A stretch of 64,000 bases of DNA, from the NCBI RefSeq assembly GCF_900115305.1, contig NZ_FOVW01000010.1:62001-126000 (forward strand). Direction: 5' to 3'. The notes beneath the pieces were generated by a model. It did not search any database. It was not told the origin of the DNA and saw only the letters and a list, made by a program, of their open reading frames with translations. Position 1 is the stretch's first letter; each line of letters starts with the position of its first letter. Origin of the DNA: Algoriphagus ornithinivorans (lineage in GTDB: Bacteria > Bacteroidota > Bacteroidia > Cytophagales > Cyclobacteriaceae). The translations under genes were made by a program, and so were the position numbers. Below are positions 54,005 to 63,318 of the stretch, piece by piece.

Positions 54005-56542
54005 ATGCGAAAAATATTTTGTATTCTAATTCTGATCTTCTCAGGGAGAAATCCCGACAGCTTTGCTCAAACAGAGTCTTCTAATGGGATAGTCATCAAT
54101 TGGAACCTACTTCAAAATCAACTCGGAGAAAATTCTTTCCATGAGGCTAGCTTCGTGATAAAAAATCAAAGTAAAGAGCCGCTTGAAGCAGGGTGGGCAA
54201 TTTACTTTAATACAATCTTTTTAGGTTTGAGACCCGAGGTTAATTCCGAAATTTTTGAGATCAAACATTTAGCGGGGGACTTTTTCGTGCTACAAGGTAA
54301 TCCTACCAGTCCTAAGATTCCCGAAGGAGATAGCCTGTTAATATCTTATAAGTCTACTACTCCCCATTTGAAAAATTCACATGCTCCTCAAAGCTTAATT
54401 TTAAATTCTAACTCTGATCAAATTATTCCCATAGTAAAATATGAGGTGGATCAAATGAGTTGGAAAGATTTCATGGCTTACAGTAATGGTTCGGAGATCT
54501 TTATTCCAAGCCCAGAAAACCTCTATAAACAAAATCAGGAACTGAACTTATTCCCTTCAGAAAAATTACCGCCTTTTTTGCCAAGTCCAAAGCAATGGAT
54601 CTATCATGCGGCACCCATTAAGGTGAGTAATGCAGGCTTGGCAGTGGTTGGTGATAAGGCATTTGCAAGTGCTTCTGCTTTTTTAATAAAAAGAATCAAG
54701 GAAGGGTATAATCCTCAAATTGACAGGAAAGAAACTCCAGTACAAATAAGAATTGCCACAAACGAAAAAATTCCAAGTGAAGGATATCATCTTGAAATTA
54801 GAGGTAAACGTGTATTGATTTTAGCTTCTGATGAAAAGGGGGCCTTTTATGGAGTTCAATCCTTCTTGGCCTTGCTTCCCCCAGGCTTTTGGGATAATCA
54901 AACAAGCTCAATTGAATTGGTTCAAATTGAAATTGATGATTTTCCCTCTTATCCTTATAGAGGTTTGTTCTTGGATGTAGCAAGAAATTTTCAGCCTAAA
55001 GAGCAAATTCTAAAGTTATTAGACATCATGGCATTTTATAAATTGAATAAGTTTCATTTCAATTTAGCCAATGATGAGGGTTGGAGATTGGAGATTCCGG
55101 GTTTGCCCGAATTGACAGAATTTGGGTCTAAAAGAGGTTTTTCAATTGATGAAAAGGAAGCTATATGGCCTTTTTATGGTTCAGGAGCTTCGGTATTTAA
55201 TTCCCCCGGAACCGGGTATTATTCCGTTGAGGATTATCAGGAAATCTTAAGCTATGCTCGGGAGCGTTTTATAGAAGTCATACCTGAATTTGGAGTTCCT
55301 GCACATTCAAGAGCAGCGATTTTGGCCATGGAAAGACGCCATGAGAAGTTCAGTCTTGCTGGAAATCTGGAAGCAGCGAATGAATATAGGTTGGTCGATC
55401 CCGATGATCAGTCAGTTTATCTCTCAGCTCAGAATTTTAAAGACAATACTATTTGCGTTTGCCAAGAGTCTACCTACTCCTTTTATGCTCACTTAGTCAA
55501 AGAAGTGAAAAAAATGTATGTCCAAACCGGTATAGAGTTGAAAACATGGCATACGGGTGGAGATGAAGTTCCACATGGTGTTTGGGCACAATCTCCTGTC
55601 TGCACGGATTTCATTCGAGCAAATAAAAATGTAACCCATGATCAACTGGGGGATTATTTCAGGTCTAGGGTTGGAGAAATACTTGAATTTGAAGGGATAC
55701 AGTTAGCAGGATGGGAAGAAATTGGTCAAACATACAAGAATGGAAAAGCTATACCAAACCCTGAATTCTCCGAAAAAAATTGGACTTTATATGCATGGAA
55801 TGCTGTTGCTGGTTGGGGCAATGAGGACATGGCTTATCAGTTGGCAAATGCAGGATATCCTGTAGTGATTTGTTCCAGTTCTAATCTTTATTTTGACCTA
55901 GCCTATGATTGGGACCCTGATGAGCCAGGCCACACCTGGTCAGGGGTAAGTGACCTTTATCAAGCTTGGAAAATAGTCCCTGAAAAACTTTTTCTATCGC
56001 AGGATAAAACCATGGAAGGAGGTGAATGGGATTGGAAAGTTCAAGAAAGCTCATTTACAAAACTTACCGAATCAGGAAAAAAGAATATCAAAGGAGTGCA
56101 AGGGCAGCTTTGGACAGAAACAGTGAAAAGTCCCGAAATGCTGGAATATTATCTTTTTCCTAAAATGCTAGGCTTGGTGGAAAGAGCATGGAATGCTGAT
56201 CCTGCATGGAGTAAAGAAGTGACTACAGCTCTAAAACTAGAAGCGAGAATGTCGGAGTGGAATATTTTTAGCAATGTTGTCGGACAAATTGAAATTCCCA
56301 GATTGGAATCCATTTTTGGAGGAGTAGTTCTGAGGCTTCCTGCGCCAGGAATTCAGGTAAAGGATAGCTTTATTCATGCCAATGTTCAAAACCCTGGACT
56401 GATCATTCGCTATTCCACAGAAGGAGATGAACCTACCATCAATTCTCCTATTTATTCCAAGCCTATTCCTTATCAAAAGGGAATCTCTTTTAGGGTTTTC
56501 AGTCCTAAGGGGCAAGGAGGTATGACTAGAGTATTGGATTAA
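54005..56542 (+). CDS. Secreted GH20 beta-N-acetylhexosaminidase
   Basis: The 845-residue protein cuts terminal N-acetylhexosamines from chitin-type or glycan chains. Domain order is signal peptide (cut near SFAQ), a CHB_HEX carbohydrate-binding domain (about 28-165), GH20b (about 190-315), the GH20 catalytic barrel with the D520-E521 pair in HTGGDEVPHGVW, and a chitobiase C-terminal domain at about 780-845 (IIRYSTEGDEPTINSPIYSKP). Such domain order matches chitobiases. It meets the sugar isomerase gene tail to tail with shared TTAA stop bases. The CHB_HEX_C domain also occurs in the nearby cytochrome gene at 57280. Confidence 0.93.
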   Translation: MRKIFCILILIFSGRNPDSFAQTESSNGIVINWNLLQNQLGENSFHEASFVIKNQSKEPLEAGWAIYFNTIFLGLRPEVNSEIFEIKHLAGDFFVLQGNPTSPKIPEGDSLLISYKSTTPHLKNSHAPQSLILNSNSDQIIPIVKYEVDQMSWKDFMAYSNGSEIFIPSPENLYKQNQELNLFPSEKLPPFLPSPKQWIYHAAPIKVSNAGLAVVGDKAFASASAFLIKRIKEGYNPQIDRKETPVQIRIATNEKIPSEGYHLEIRGKRVLILASDEKGAFYGVQSFLALLPPGFWDNQTSSIELVQIEIDDFPSYPYRGLFLDVARNFQPKEQILKLLDIMAFYKLNKFHFNLANDEGWRLEIPGLPELTEFGSKRGFSIDEKEAIWPFYGSGASVFNSPGTGYYSVEDYQEILSYARERFIEVIPEFGVPAHSRAAILAMERRHEKFSLAGNLEAANEYRLVDPDDQSVYLSAQNFKDNTICVCQESTYSFYAHLVKEVKKMYVQTGIELKTWHTGGDEVPHGVWAQSPVCTDFIRANKNVTHDQLGDYFRSRVGEILEFEGIQLAGWEEIGQTYKNGKAIPNPEFSEKNWTLYAWNAVAGWGNEDMAYQLANAGYPVVICSSSNLYFDLAYDWDPDEPGHTWSGVSDLYQAWKIVPEKLFLSQDKTMEGGEWDWKVQESSFTKLTESGKKNIKGVQGQLWTETVKSPEMLEYYLFPKMLGLVERAWNADPAWSKEVTTALKLEARMSEWNIFSNVVGQIEIPRLESIFGGVVLRLPAPGIQVKDSFIHANVQNPGLIIRYSTEGDEPTINSPIYSKPIPYQKGISFRVFSPKGQGGMTRVLD

Positions 56543-57273
56543 AGACCTAAAACCTTGCTTTTATATTTTTCCAGTAATTGCTCGTTAGCTTTATCTCCTT
56601 CATCAGTATTTGCACTATTGAATAATTCAGGCATATGACCTTTTTTGACAAGGATTTCAATAGACTGGGTTACAATTGCCTGAAGAAGTGCTGCACTGAT
56701 AATGGTTGAAGTTGCTCCAGTAGTATGTTCTATCCCTTCTAATTTAATTGCCGCATCACCGATTTCTCCAAAATTATCCAAAAATAAATCTGCTATTTGA
56801 AACAGTTTCAAACCTGAAGTATGCCGGGAATCCACAGATTTACTGTGTGCATAATTAGTGATTGCGATTACTTTACTTCCTTGATTTTTAGCCGACAAAG
56901 CCATTTCAATGCAGGCAGCATTTCTCCCGGAATTGCTGAAAACAATCAGGGTATCCAATGAAATGAATTTAAAATTTTCTAATAATTTGTGAATGTATCC
57001 TTCCTGCCTCTCCAAAATTGAGCTTTGTGAAGCTGAGATATGAAGCATAAGTTTAGGGTCAAGAATGGGCTTAATTCTGGCTAATCCTCCGGCTCGATAA
57101 AATATTTCTTCAGCCAATAAATGGCTATGGCCGGTGCCAAAAGTAAAAATCCATCCATTCTGTTGAATTGTTTCCGCTATCCAATTTGCAGCTTGGAGAA
57201 TCTCATTTCTTTGATTGAATGCTTTTTCTAGCTTTTCATCAATCTTTTTTTTAAAGCTCAGATAACTCTCCAT
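56539..57273 (-). CDS. SIS-domain sugar isomerase (UPF0309-like)
   Basis: The 244-residue cytoplasmic protein has one SIS domain with TFGTGHSHLLAEEIFYRAGGLA near 40-61 and FSNSGRNAACIEMA near 112-125. SIS domains bind phosphosugars; this branch (UPF0309 or GmhA/AgaS-like) is thought to act on amino-sugar or heptose phosphates, but its reaction is unproven. It is the last gene of the four-gene minus-strand operon (6-base gap) and lies tail to tail with the GH20 hexosaminidase gene. Use of GlcNAc- or GalNAc-derived sugars is a reasonable inference. Confidence 0.85.
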   Translation of the reverse strand: MESYLSFKKKIDEKLEKAFNQRNEILQAANWIAETIQQNGWIFTFGTGHSHLLAEEIFYRAGGLARIKPILDPKLMLHISASQSSILERQEGYIHKLLENFKFISLDTLIVFSNSGRNAACIEMALSAKNQGSKVIAITNYAHSKSVDSRHTSGLKLFQIADLFLDNFGEIGDAAIKLEGIEHTTGATSTIISAALLQAIVTQSIEILVKKGHMPELFNSANTDEGDKANEQLLEKYKSKVLGL

Positions 57274-57279
57274 ACTTTC

Positions 57280-59406
57280 TTAATTCAATAAAATCTCGTC
57301 TATAAATACCCAGCCTTTTGCTCCGGCTCCAGGGTGCCAAGCTGGGAGTGAGGAAATTGGATTGAGCTTGACTTTTATTTTTTGAGGACTATTGCCTTGG
57401 ATCTTGTATTGAAGTAATTCCGATCTGATTTCACCAATTTTTTCAGACTGTTTAGGTTGATCCCGAATGATACTTTTCCAACTACCATCTTCCCAGCTAA
57501 ATATTTCAACCTGCGTAGGAGGGAAGATATAGGCACTTTCATGATATAATAAGCTTAAGCCTAAACTTTCCACATTTTGATTTTCAGGAATCTCAAACTC
57601 AGCTTCAAAGGCTTGTTCACTATAGCCTAGCCATTCCCCGGAAGTATGATTGTTTTTTCCCTTGATTTGATCAAAAAGTGTATTAGCTCCCTGAGCTTGA
57701 TATCTTGGATTGGGAGCATTTAGAAGTTTTGAATCGGAAGGGCTCAGGCCTGACTTCATGAATACTGAGGATACAGTCGGCGAACTTTTCCAATCAGGAG
57801 CAAAGACTTTGGCTTTGATTTTTCCGGATTGATTGATCCAAATAGACTGCGAATAGATATGGCTATTGAGGCTATCAGGCTCAGTTCCGTCTAAAGTGTA
57901 TCGAATCTCAGCCACTGGAATCGGATGACTGAGCACTAATTCCAAACTGTCTTTGAAAAGTGTTTTTGCCTGTGAAATTTTAGGAGGATTCAATTCATAA
58001 ATTATCCCTTTACCATCAAATCCAAAATCAATTCTTGTGGTTGGTAGATTTTTTTTCAATTCATTTTTTTGAGAATCCGAAAGCCCAGTTTGCCACAAGA
58101 AGAGCTTTTTCAAATTATTCATTTGAGACAAAATTTTGACACTTTCCTGCTGGAGGTTATTTCCTGAAAGCGCTAATTCTTGAAGGGATGATAGTTTTCC
58201 CAGTTGGGTAATTTGTTGAGAGGATAGTCCGGAAAAATTTAGTGAAAGCTTTTCCAAGTTATTGAAATCCTCCAAAAAGCCTAGATCCAGATTTTCCAAA
58301 GGCATTTTGTTGAGGCTTAGCTCTACCACCTGAGTTTTTACTTTTTTCAAATCATTAAGTGAAGCTGGGTCAAAGGCAGCTATTCCGAAATAAGAAACAG
58401 CCAAGGCTGGAGATTCAGGGTAAAGAGGCATGACCGTTCTATAAAAATTATTGAGCTCTTTTACAGTTTCAGGCGAAGCCGCTTCGAACTCATACCTTCT
58501 TTCTGGCTGAAAGCGCAAGCTTGCAAATTGATATAGTTTACTTTCCTTTTCCAGCTCTTCCATTTTCTGGTCAAACTTTGCCCCATTCGCCACCCACTCC
58601 TTTAAAATACTCAATTCTTCTTCAGAGAGTTGGGCCTTGTTTTTTGGAGGCATATGTTCCTTGGCATCCATCGGGAGGCTAATGCGCTGAACCATCATGG
58701 AGTTTTCCAAATCTCCGGCCAATGCGAAAGGCCCTGTTTTACCTCCCTTTTGAATTCCTTCTAAATGATCCAGCCTTAATTCGCCTTTAATTTTGCCCTC
58801 TCTATGGCAAGTCACGCATTTTGCCTCCAGGATAGGCTGAACAATATCTCTGAATACCTCTGCTTCCGCCAAAGTAGGAAATTGACTTTCCTCTGGGTTT
58901 AACGGGGCTAATAAAAAGTCTTCCCCATGAGTTAGGTTAGCACCCCAGTGTCCTGTTAAAATAACTCCTATGGCTAAAATCACGGCAGAAAAGCCTATAG
59001 TTTTGGAGCTTATATTTCTGAAAAAATAGATGAAAATAGAAAAAGCAAATACCAAAAATCCAGCCCATTGATGCCAATTTAGAGACTCTCCTTCGTAATC
59101 TTCTTTTGCCAAAATTAAACCTGCGACTACGGTAATTCCTGCAAAATTAGCCCCTGCAAGAAAGATCAATTCGCCGATATTTTTGACCTCATTGTTTTCG
59201 CGGAGACTGGGTACTATAAAAAAGATGATGCCTGCAAGTAGTAGGACTATAGGAAAGTGCAAGAGTAGGGGATGGGATCTGCCTATTACTTGAAAGATGG
59301 ACGGAAACTCCGTGCTTTCTGGAGCAAGACTGAGTACAATACTGAGCCCTAGCCAAACAAAAAGACAGTTTTCAAGCAGGTTACGGAGCGTTGATTTTTC
59401 TCTCAT
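57280..59406 (-). CDS. Membrane cytochrome c with leucine-rich repeats and chitobiase C domain
   Basis: The 708-residue protein is a fusion. Four or five membrane helices at residues 10-155 (DUF2231-like) lead to a planctomycete-type cytochrome c motif (CVTCH, C197/C200/H201) and a cytochrome domain to about 290. Leucine-rich repeats follow (about 350-460, such as LEKLSLNFSGLSSQQITQLGKL), then a chitobiase C-terminal (CHB_HEX_C) domain with IRYTLDGTEPDS near 500 and a terminal beta-sandwich. It is periplasmic with a membrane anchor. It lies 3 bases after DUF1501. Function is unknown. Confidence 0.85.
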   Translation of the reverse strand: MREKSTLRNLLENCLFVWLGLSIVLSLAPESTEFPSIFQVIGRSHPLLLHFPIVLLLAGIIFFIVPSLRENNEVKNIGELIFLAGANFAGITVVAGLILAKEDYEGESLNWHQWAGFLVFAFSIFIYFFRNISSKTIGFSAVILAIGVILTGHWGANLTHGEDFLLAPLNPEESQFPTLAEAEVFRDIVQPILEAKCVTCHREGKIKGELRLDHLEGIQKGGKTGPFALAGDLENSMMVQRISLPMDAKEHMPPKNKAQLSEEELSILKEWVANGAKFDQKMEELEKESKLYQFASLRFQPERRYEFEAASPETVKELNNFYRTVMPLYPESPALAVSYFGIAAFDPASLNDLKKVKTQVVELSLNKMPLENLDLGFLEDFNNLEKLSLNFSGLSSQQITQLGKLSSLQELALSGNNLQQESVKILSQMNNLKKLFLWQTGLSDSQKNELKKNLPTTRIDFGFDGKGIIYELNPPKISQAKTLFKDSLELVLSHPIPVAEIRYTLDGTEPDSLNSHIYSQSIWINQSGKIKAKVFAPDWKSSPTVSSVFMKSGLSPSDSKLLNAPNPRYQAQGANTLFDQIKGKNNHTSGEWLGYSEQAFEAEFEIPENQNVESLGLSLLYHESAYIFPPTQVEIFSWEDGSWKSIIRDQPKQSEKIGEIRSELLQYKIQGNSPQKIKVKLNPISSLPAWHPGAGAKGWVFIDEILLN

Positions 59407-59409
59407 AAA

Positions 59410-60864
59410 TTAAGCGATCAGGTCTTTCACCACTTTGCCGGATACGTCAGTTAGTCTATATCTTCTGCCGAGATGTTTGTATGTCAGCTTCTCGTGATCT
59501 ATGCCCAAAAGGTGTAAAACAGTAGCTTGAAAATCATGGACATGCACTGGGTTCTCAGCGATGTTGTAGCCGAATTCATCTGTTTCACCATACACCATTC
59601 CGGATTTTACTCCTCCGCCTGCCATCCAAATGGAGAAAGCCCTGGGATGATGATCTCGTCCGTAGTTTTCCACTTGGATTTTGCCTTGACAATAATTGGT
59701 TCGGCCAAACTCTCCACCCCATATCACCAAAGTTTCGTCTAATAAACCTCTTTGCTTCAAATCTGTGATTAAAGCAGCAGAGGCCTGATCCACATCTTTG
59801 GCTTGCATGGCCATTTGATTGGGTAGGTTATCGTGTTGATCCCAACCCTGATGGTATAATTGAACAAATCGGACTCCGCTCTCAGAAAGCTTTCTTGCCA
59901 AAAGACAATTGGCAGCGTAAGTCCCTGGAACCAAACAGTCTGGTCCGTATAACTTGATTATAGAGTCGGGCTCTTTTGATACGTCCGTGATTTCAGGTAC
60001 AGCAGTTTGCATTCTATAGGCCATCTCATATTGCTGAACTTTCGCTGTGATGGCCGGATCATTAAACTCCCGGAAACTCAAATCATTCATTGCAGCAATC
60101 TGATCAAGCATTTTTCTGCGCTCATCCCGGCTCATGGATTTAGGGTCTTTCAGGTATAAGACCGGGTCTTCGGAGTTTGAAAATTGAACCCCCTGATGAG
60201 TTGCATCTAAAAATCCATTGCTCCAAAGCTTAGAATAAACCCCCTGCCCATTTCCTTTTCCTCTGCTCAGTAATACACAGAATGCCGGTAAGTTGCTATT
60301 CTCACTCCCCAAACCATAACTCAGCCATGAACCCATGCTTGGGCGATTACCGACTTGAGCACCAGTTTGGAAAAATGTCAAAGCAGGATCATGATTGATT
60401 GCCTCTGTATGCATAGACTTGACTATGCATAAGTCATCCACTATGCTGGCTGTATGAGGGAAAATGGATGAAATCCATGCTCTGCTTTCCCCGTATTGTT
60501 GAAAATCAAAATAGGAACCCACTAAGGGAAATTTTTCCTGTCCTGCGGTCATTCCCGTCAATCTCTGACCCATGCGAATAGACTCTGGGAGATCCTGTCC
60601 ATAGTTTTTTTGCAGAAGAGGCTTATAATCGAAAGATTCTAATTGAGAAGGGGCACCATTTTGAAAAAGATAAATCACTCTTTTTGCTTTGGGAGCAAAA
60701 TGAGGAAGAGCTGCCATAATTGCATCTTCGGATTCACTTCTTCCTGAAAAAAGATCAGGGACCAGCAATGAACCCAATGCTGCACTCCCAAGCCCAAGAC
60801 TTAATCTGGAAAGAAATTTTCTTCTATTGAGATTTAATCCCTGTTCTAAGATTTCTTTTTCCAT
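59410..60864 (-). CDS. Tat-exported DUF1501 protein
   Basis: The 484-residue protein belongs to DUF1501, a sulfatase-like family (alkaline-phosphatase fold) common in Planctomycetes and Bacteroidota. It has a twin-arginine signal (NRRKFLSRLSLGLGSAALGSLL, residues 13-34), so it is exported folded. Later segments VRFVQLYHQGWDQHDNLPNQMAMQ, IWGGEFGRTNYC, and HHPRAFSIWMAGGGVKSGMVYGETDEFGYN are typical. It always travels with a DUF1549/DUF1553 gene, as here (1-base gap). No function is proven. The Tat signal implies a cofactor or metal site. Confidence 0.93.
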   Translation of the reverse strand: MEKEILEQGLNLNRRKFLSRLSLGLGSAALGSLLVPDLFSGRSESEDAIMAALPHFAPKAKRVIYLFQNGAPSQLESFDYKPLLQKNYGQDLPESIRMGQRLTGMTAGQEKFPLVGSYFDFQQYGESRAWISSIFPHTASIVDDLCIVKSMHTEAINHDPALTFFQTGAQVGNRPSMGSWLSYGLGSENSNLPAFCVLLSRGKGNGQGVYSKLWSNGFLDATHQGVQFSNSEDPVLYLKDPKSMSRDERRKMLDQIAAMNDLSFREFNDPAITAKVQQYEMAYRMQTAVPEITDVSKEPDSIIKLYGPDCLVPGTYAANCLLARKLSESGVRFVQLYHQGWDQHDNLPNQMAMQAKDVDQASAALITDLKQRGLLDETLVIWGGEFGRTNYCQGKIQVENYGRDHHPRAFSIWMAGGGVKSGMVYGETDEFGYNIAENPVHVHDFQATVLHLLGIDHEKLTYKHLGRRYRLTDVSGKVVKDLIA

Positions 60865-60865
60865 G

Positions 60866-63181
60866 TTAGATTTTGGTTATTGTTTCTTCCAGGTTGTAAA
60901 GGCTCACAATTACCTGCATCAAAGCAGCAGTTTCGGCATTGATATGATTTTCTTCCAGAGGGTATTCTCCTACCTCTAAGCTTTCTTTGACTTGGTTTGG
61001 ATAGGACTGAAACCTTTTCAGCTGGTCATCATAATAACTCATCAAAAGCCTCGATTCTTTGGAGCTCATTGGCCTGCATAGAATTCTTAGAAATGCATCT
61101 TCTATTGCAGTTTTGGATTCAGTTTCCTGAGTCATTAATCTGGAGGCTAATACTCTAGAAGCTTCTAGAATTAAAGGATCATTCAGCATGACCAAAGCTT
61201 GCAATGGAGTGTTGGTTCTCCCTCTTCCTACCTCGCATCTATCTCTATTACTTGAATCAAATATGATGGCTTTGGGTGGAGGAACGGTGAGTTTGATGAA
61301 ATTGTAAAGTCCTCGTCGATAAAGGCTTTTTCCATGATCTTGAACATAGGTTGCCAGCACTCCACGTCCCGATGATGCTGCCTCCCAGATGCCTTCTGGC
61401 TGATAGGGTTTAACGCTAGGTCCACCCACCTGATTAACCAATAAACCGCTACTGGCCAGAACTAGATCTTGAATGTTTTCAGCTGGTAATCTTAATCTAG
61501 GTGCTCTTGCCAGGTAAATATTTTCCGGATCTTTATTGAGATGCTGTCTAGTGATTTTTGCGGATTGTTGATAGGTGGCAGAGCTGACAATCTGTTTCAT
61601 TAAACGCTTGATATCCCAGCCATTTTCCATAAAATCTACTGCGAGCCAATCCAATAATTCCGGGTGGGAGGGAAGATCTCCCTGCATTCCAAAATCTCCC
61701 GCTGATTTGACTATTCCAGTTCCGAATATTTCCTGCCAAATAAGATTAACAAAAACTCGGGCTGTCAATGGATTATCTCTATTGGTAGCCCATTGAGCCA
61801 ATCCCAGTCTGTTTTGAGGAAGATTATTAGGAAATTCAAGGATTGAAGCTGGCGTAGAAGGGTTCACTGGACTAGTGGGAGCATCATATACTCCTCTATC
61901 TAAAATGTAGGTTGTTCTGGCTTTCTCACCTTCTAACTCACCCATAACAGAAACAGATAATTTGCTTGTGTCCTGATAATTGATGAAGTCTAAAATACCG
62001 CTCAAGTCTTCCCGTTCTATCCATAGAATGGGAGTTTTAGCGGGCTTTGAAATACTCACATCTCCCTCGTAGCCTTTTTCTGGGCTATTATTGAAGAAGG
62101 CGAAAAATTCATAATATTCTTTCTGAGAGAATGGATCATATTTATGATCGTGGCATTGAGCACATTCCATAGTAATGCCCAATATTCCCTTGCTGAAGGT
62201 ATTGGTCTTATCCAGCACATATTCTACTCTATATTCTTCATCAATAACCCCGCCTTCTTCAGTGTATTTATGGTTTCTATTGAAAGCGGTGGCTAAAATC
62301 TGTTTTTTGGTTGGGTTTGGCAATAAGTCTCCTGCAATCTGCCAGGTGATGAATTGATCATAGGGAAGATTTGCGTTTAATGAGTGGATCACCCAATCCC
62401 TGTATGGCCACTGGGTTCGAATGTTGTCATCCTGATACCCATAGCTATCGGCATATCTGGAAATATCCATCCATAGAATTGCCAGTTTTTCTCCAAAAGA
62501 ATTTTGTGCAAGTAAATTGTCAATCAACTTTTCATAATTGCCAGACTCGTCCAGGTCAGAAAATTGCTGTAGAATCGCTGGGCTAGGAGGGAGTCCAGTC
62601 AAATCCAGACTAACACGCTTGATCAATTCATAGGATTCTGCTTTTGGATTAGGCTTTAAACCCTTTTCCTTCATCTTTTGAAGGGTGAATTGATCTATTT
62701 CATTCTTGGTCCATTCAGTTTTTGGAGGGAGTTTGCCCTTTTCAGCTCTTACAAAAGCCCAATGAGGTTCGTATTTTGCGCCTTGTTCTATCCATTTTTT
62801 AATCAGTGCAATTTCTCCTTCGCTCAGCTTTAGGTTAGATTCAGGAGGAGGCATGATTTCTGAAGGATCAAGAGAACTGATTCTATGATATGCCTCCGAT
62901 TCTTCAGGTTTTCCTGATACCAAAGCAAACTTTCCCGGATTTTCCTTCAAGACCTTAAATGCAGAACTTTCCAAGTCTAATCTGAGATCGGCTTCTCTTT
63001 TGTTAGCATCAGGACCATGGCAGGCAAAGCACTTATCAGATAATATGGGTCGGATATGGAAATTGTAACTTACTTGGTCTATAGATTCCAGTGAGTCATA
63101 TTCTGTATTGCTTGGTTCGCATGACCAAAAAAATGGAACTAAAAGAATTAAAGCATAAATATTTCGCCTCTTGAAAACCAT
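60866..63181 (-). CDS. PSD1-type planctomycete cytochrome c, DUF1549 and DUF1553 lipoprotein
   Basis: The 771-residue lipoprotein (signal with Cys21) begins with a PSCyt1 cytochrome c motif CFACH (C51, C54, H55). DUF1549 (about 150-360, with LWMDISRYADSYGYQ and the CAQCHDHKYDPF motif) and DUF1553 (about 440-730, with NRDNPLTARVFVNLIWQEIFGTGIV) follow. The second CxxCH (CAQCH) may bind another haem. It heads the operon with DUF1501, the cytochrome fusion and the SIS isomerase. The role of such pairs is unknown, perhaps sulfated or complex glycan processing. The 5' end is 137 bases beyond accC. Confidence 0.93.
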   Translation of the reverse strand: MVFKRRNIYALILLVPFFWSCEPSNTEYDSLESIDQVSYNFHIRPILSDKCFACHGPDANKREADLRLDLESSAFKVLKENPGKFALVSGKPEESEAYHRISSLDPSEIMPPPESNLKLSEGEIALIKKWIEQGAKYEPHWAFVRAEKGKLPPKTEWTKNEIDQFTLQKMKEKGLKPNPKAESYELIKRVSLDLTGLPPSPAILQQFSDLDESGNYEKLIDNLLAQNSFGEKLAILWMDISRYADSYGYQDDNIRTQWPYRDWVIHSLNANLPYDQFITWQIAGDLLPNPTKKQILATAFNRNHKYTEEGGVIDEEYRVEYVLDKTNTFSKGILGITMECAQCHDHKYDPFSQKEYYEFFAFFNNSPEKGYEGDVSISKPAKTPILWIEREDLSGILDFINYQDTSKLSVSVMGELEGEKARTTYILDRGVYDAPTSPVNPSTPASILEFPNNLPQNRLGLAQWATNRDNPLTARVFVNLIWQEIFGTGIVKSAGDFGMQGDLPSHPELLDWLAVDFMENGWDIKRLMKQIVSSATYQQSAKITRQHLNKDPENIYLARAPRLRLPAENIQDLVLASSGLLVNQVGGPSVKPYQPEGIWEAASSGRGVLATYVQDHGKSLYRRGLYNFIKLTVPPPKAIIFDSSNRDRCEVGRGRTNTPLQALVMLNDPLILEASRVLASRLMTQETESKTAIEDAFLRILCRPMSSKESRLLMSYYDDQLKRFQSYPNQVKESLEVGEYPLEENHINAETAALMQVIVSLYNLEETITKI

Positions 63182-63266
63182 AAAAGGGATTATTTTGGTA
63201 TTTCAAGTTATGGAAAAATTTTAAAAAAGTAAGAGTCGTTTTTGATTAATTTTTATTTACCAAGGC

Positions 63267-63296
63267 AATAAAAAAGCCACCTGAAAAGGTGGCTTT
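63267..63296 (-). terminator. Rho-independent terminator after accC
   Basis: A perfect 10-bp stem (63273-63282 with 63287-63296) with a GAAA tetraloop is followed on the minus strand by T residues. It lies 22 bases beyond the accC stop at 63319 and ends that operon. Confidence 0.92.
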
Positions 63297-63318
63297 AATT
63301 ATTTTTATTTATTCAATA

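Noticed and set aside
56239-56248. The decamer AGAAGCGAGA also occurs inside the GH20 gene
   Set aside because: It encodes part of LEARMS in frame and has no neighbouring heptamer units, so it is a chance match and not an array.
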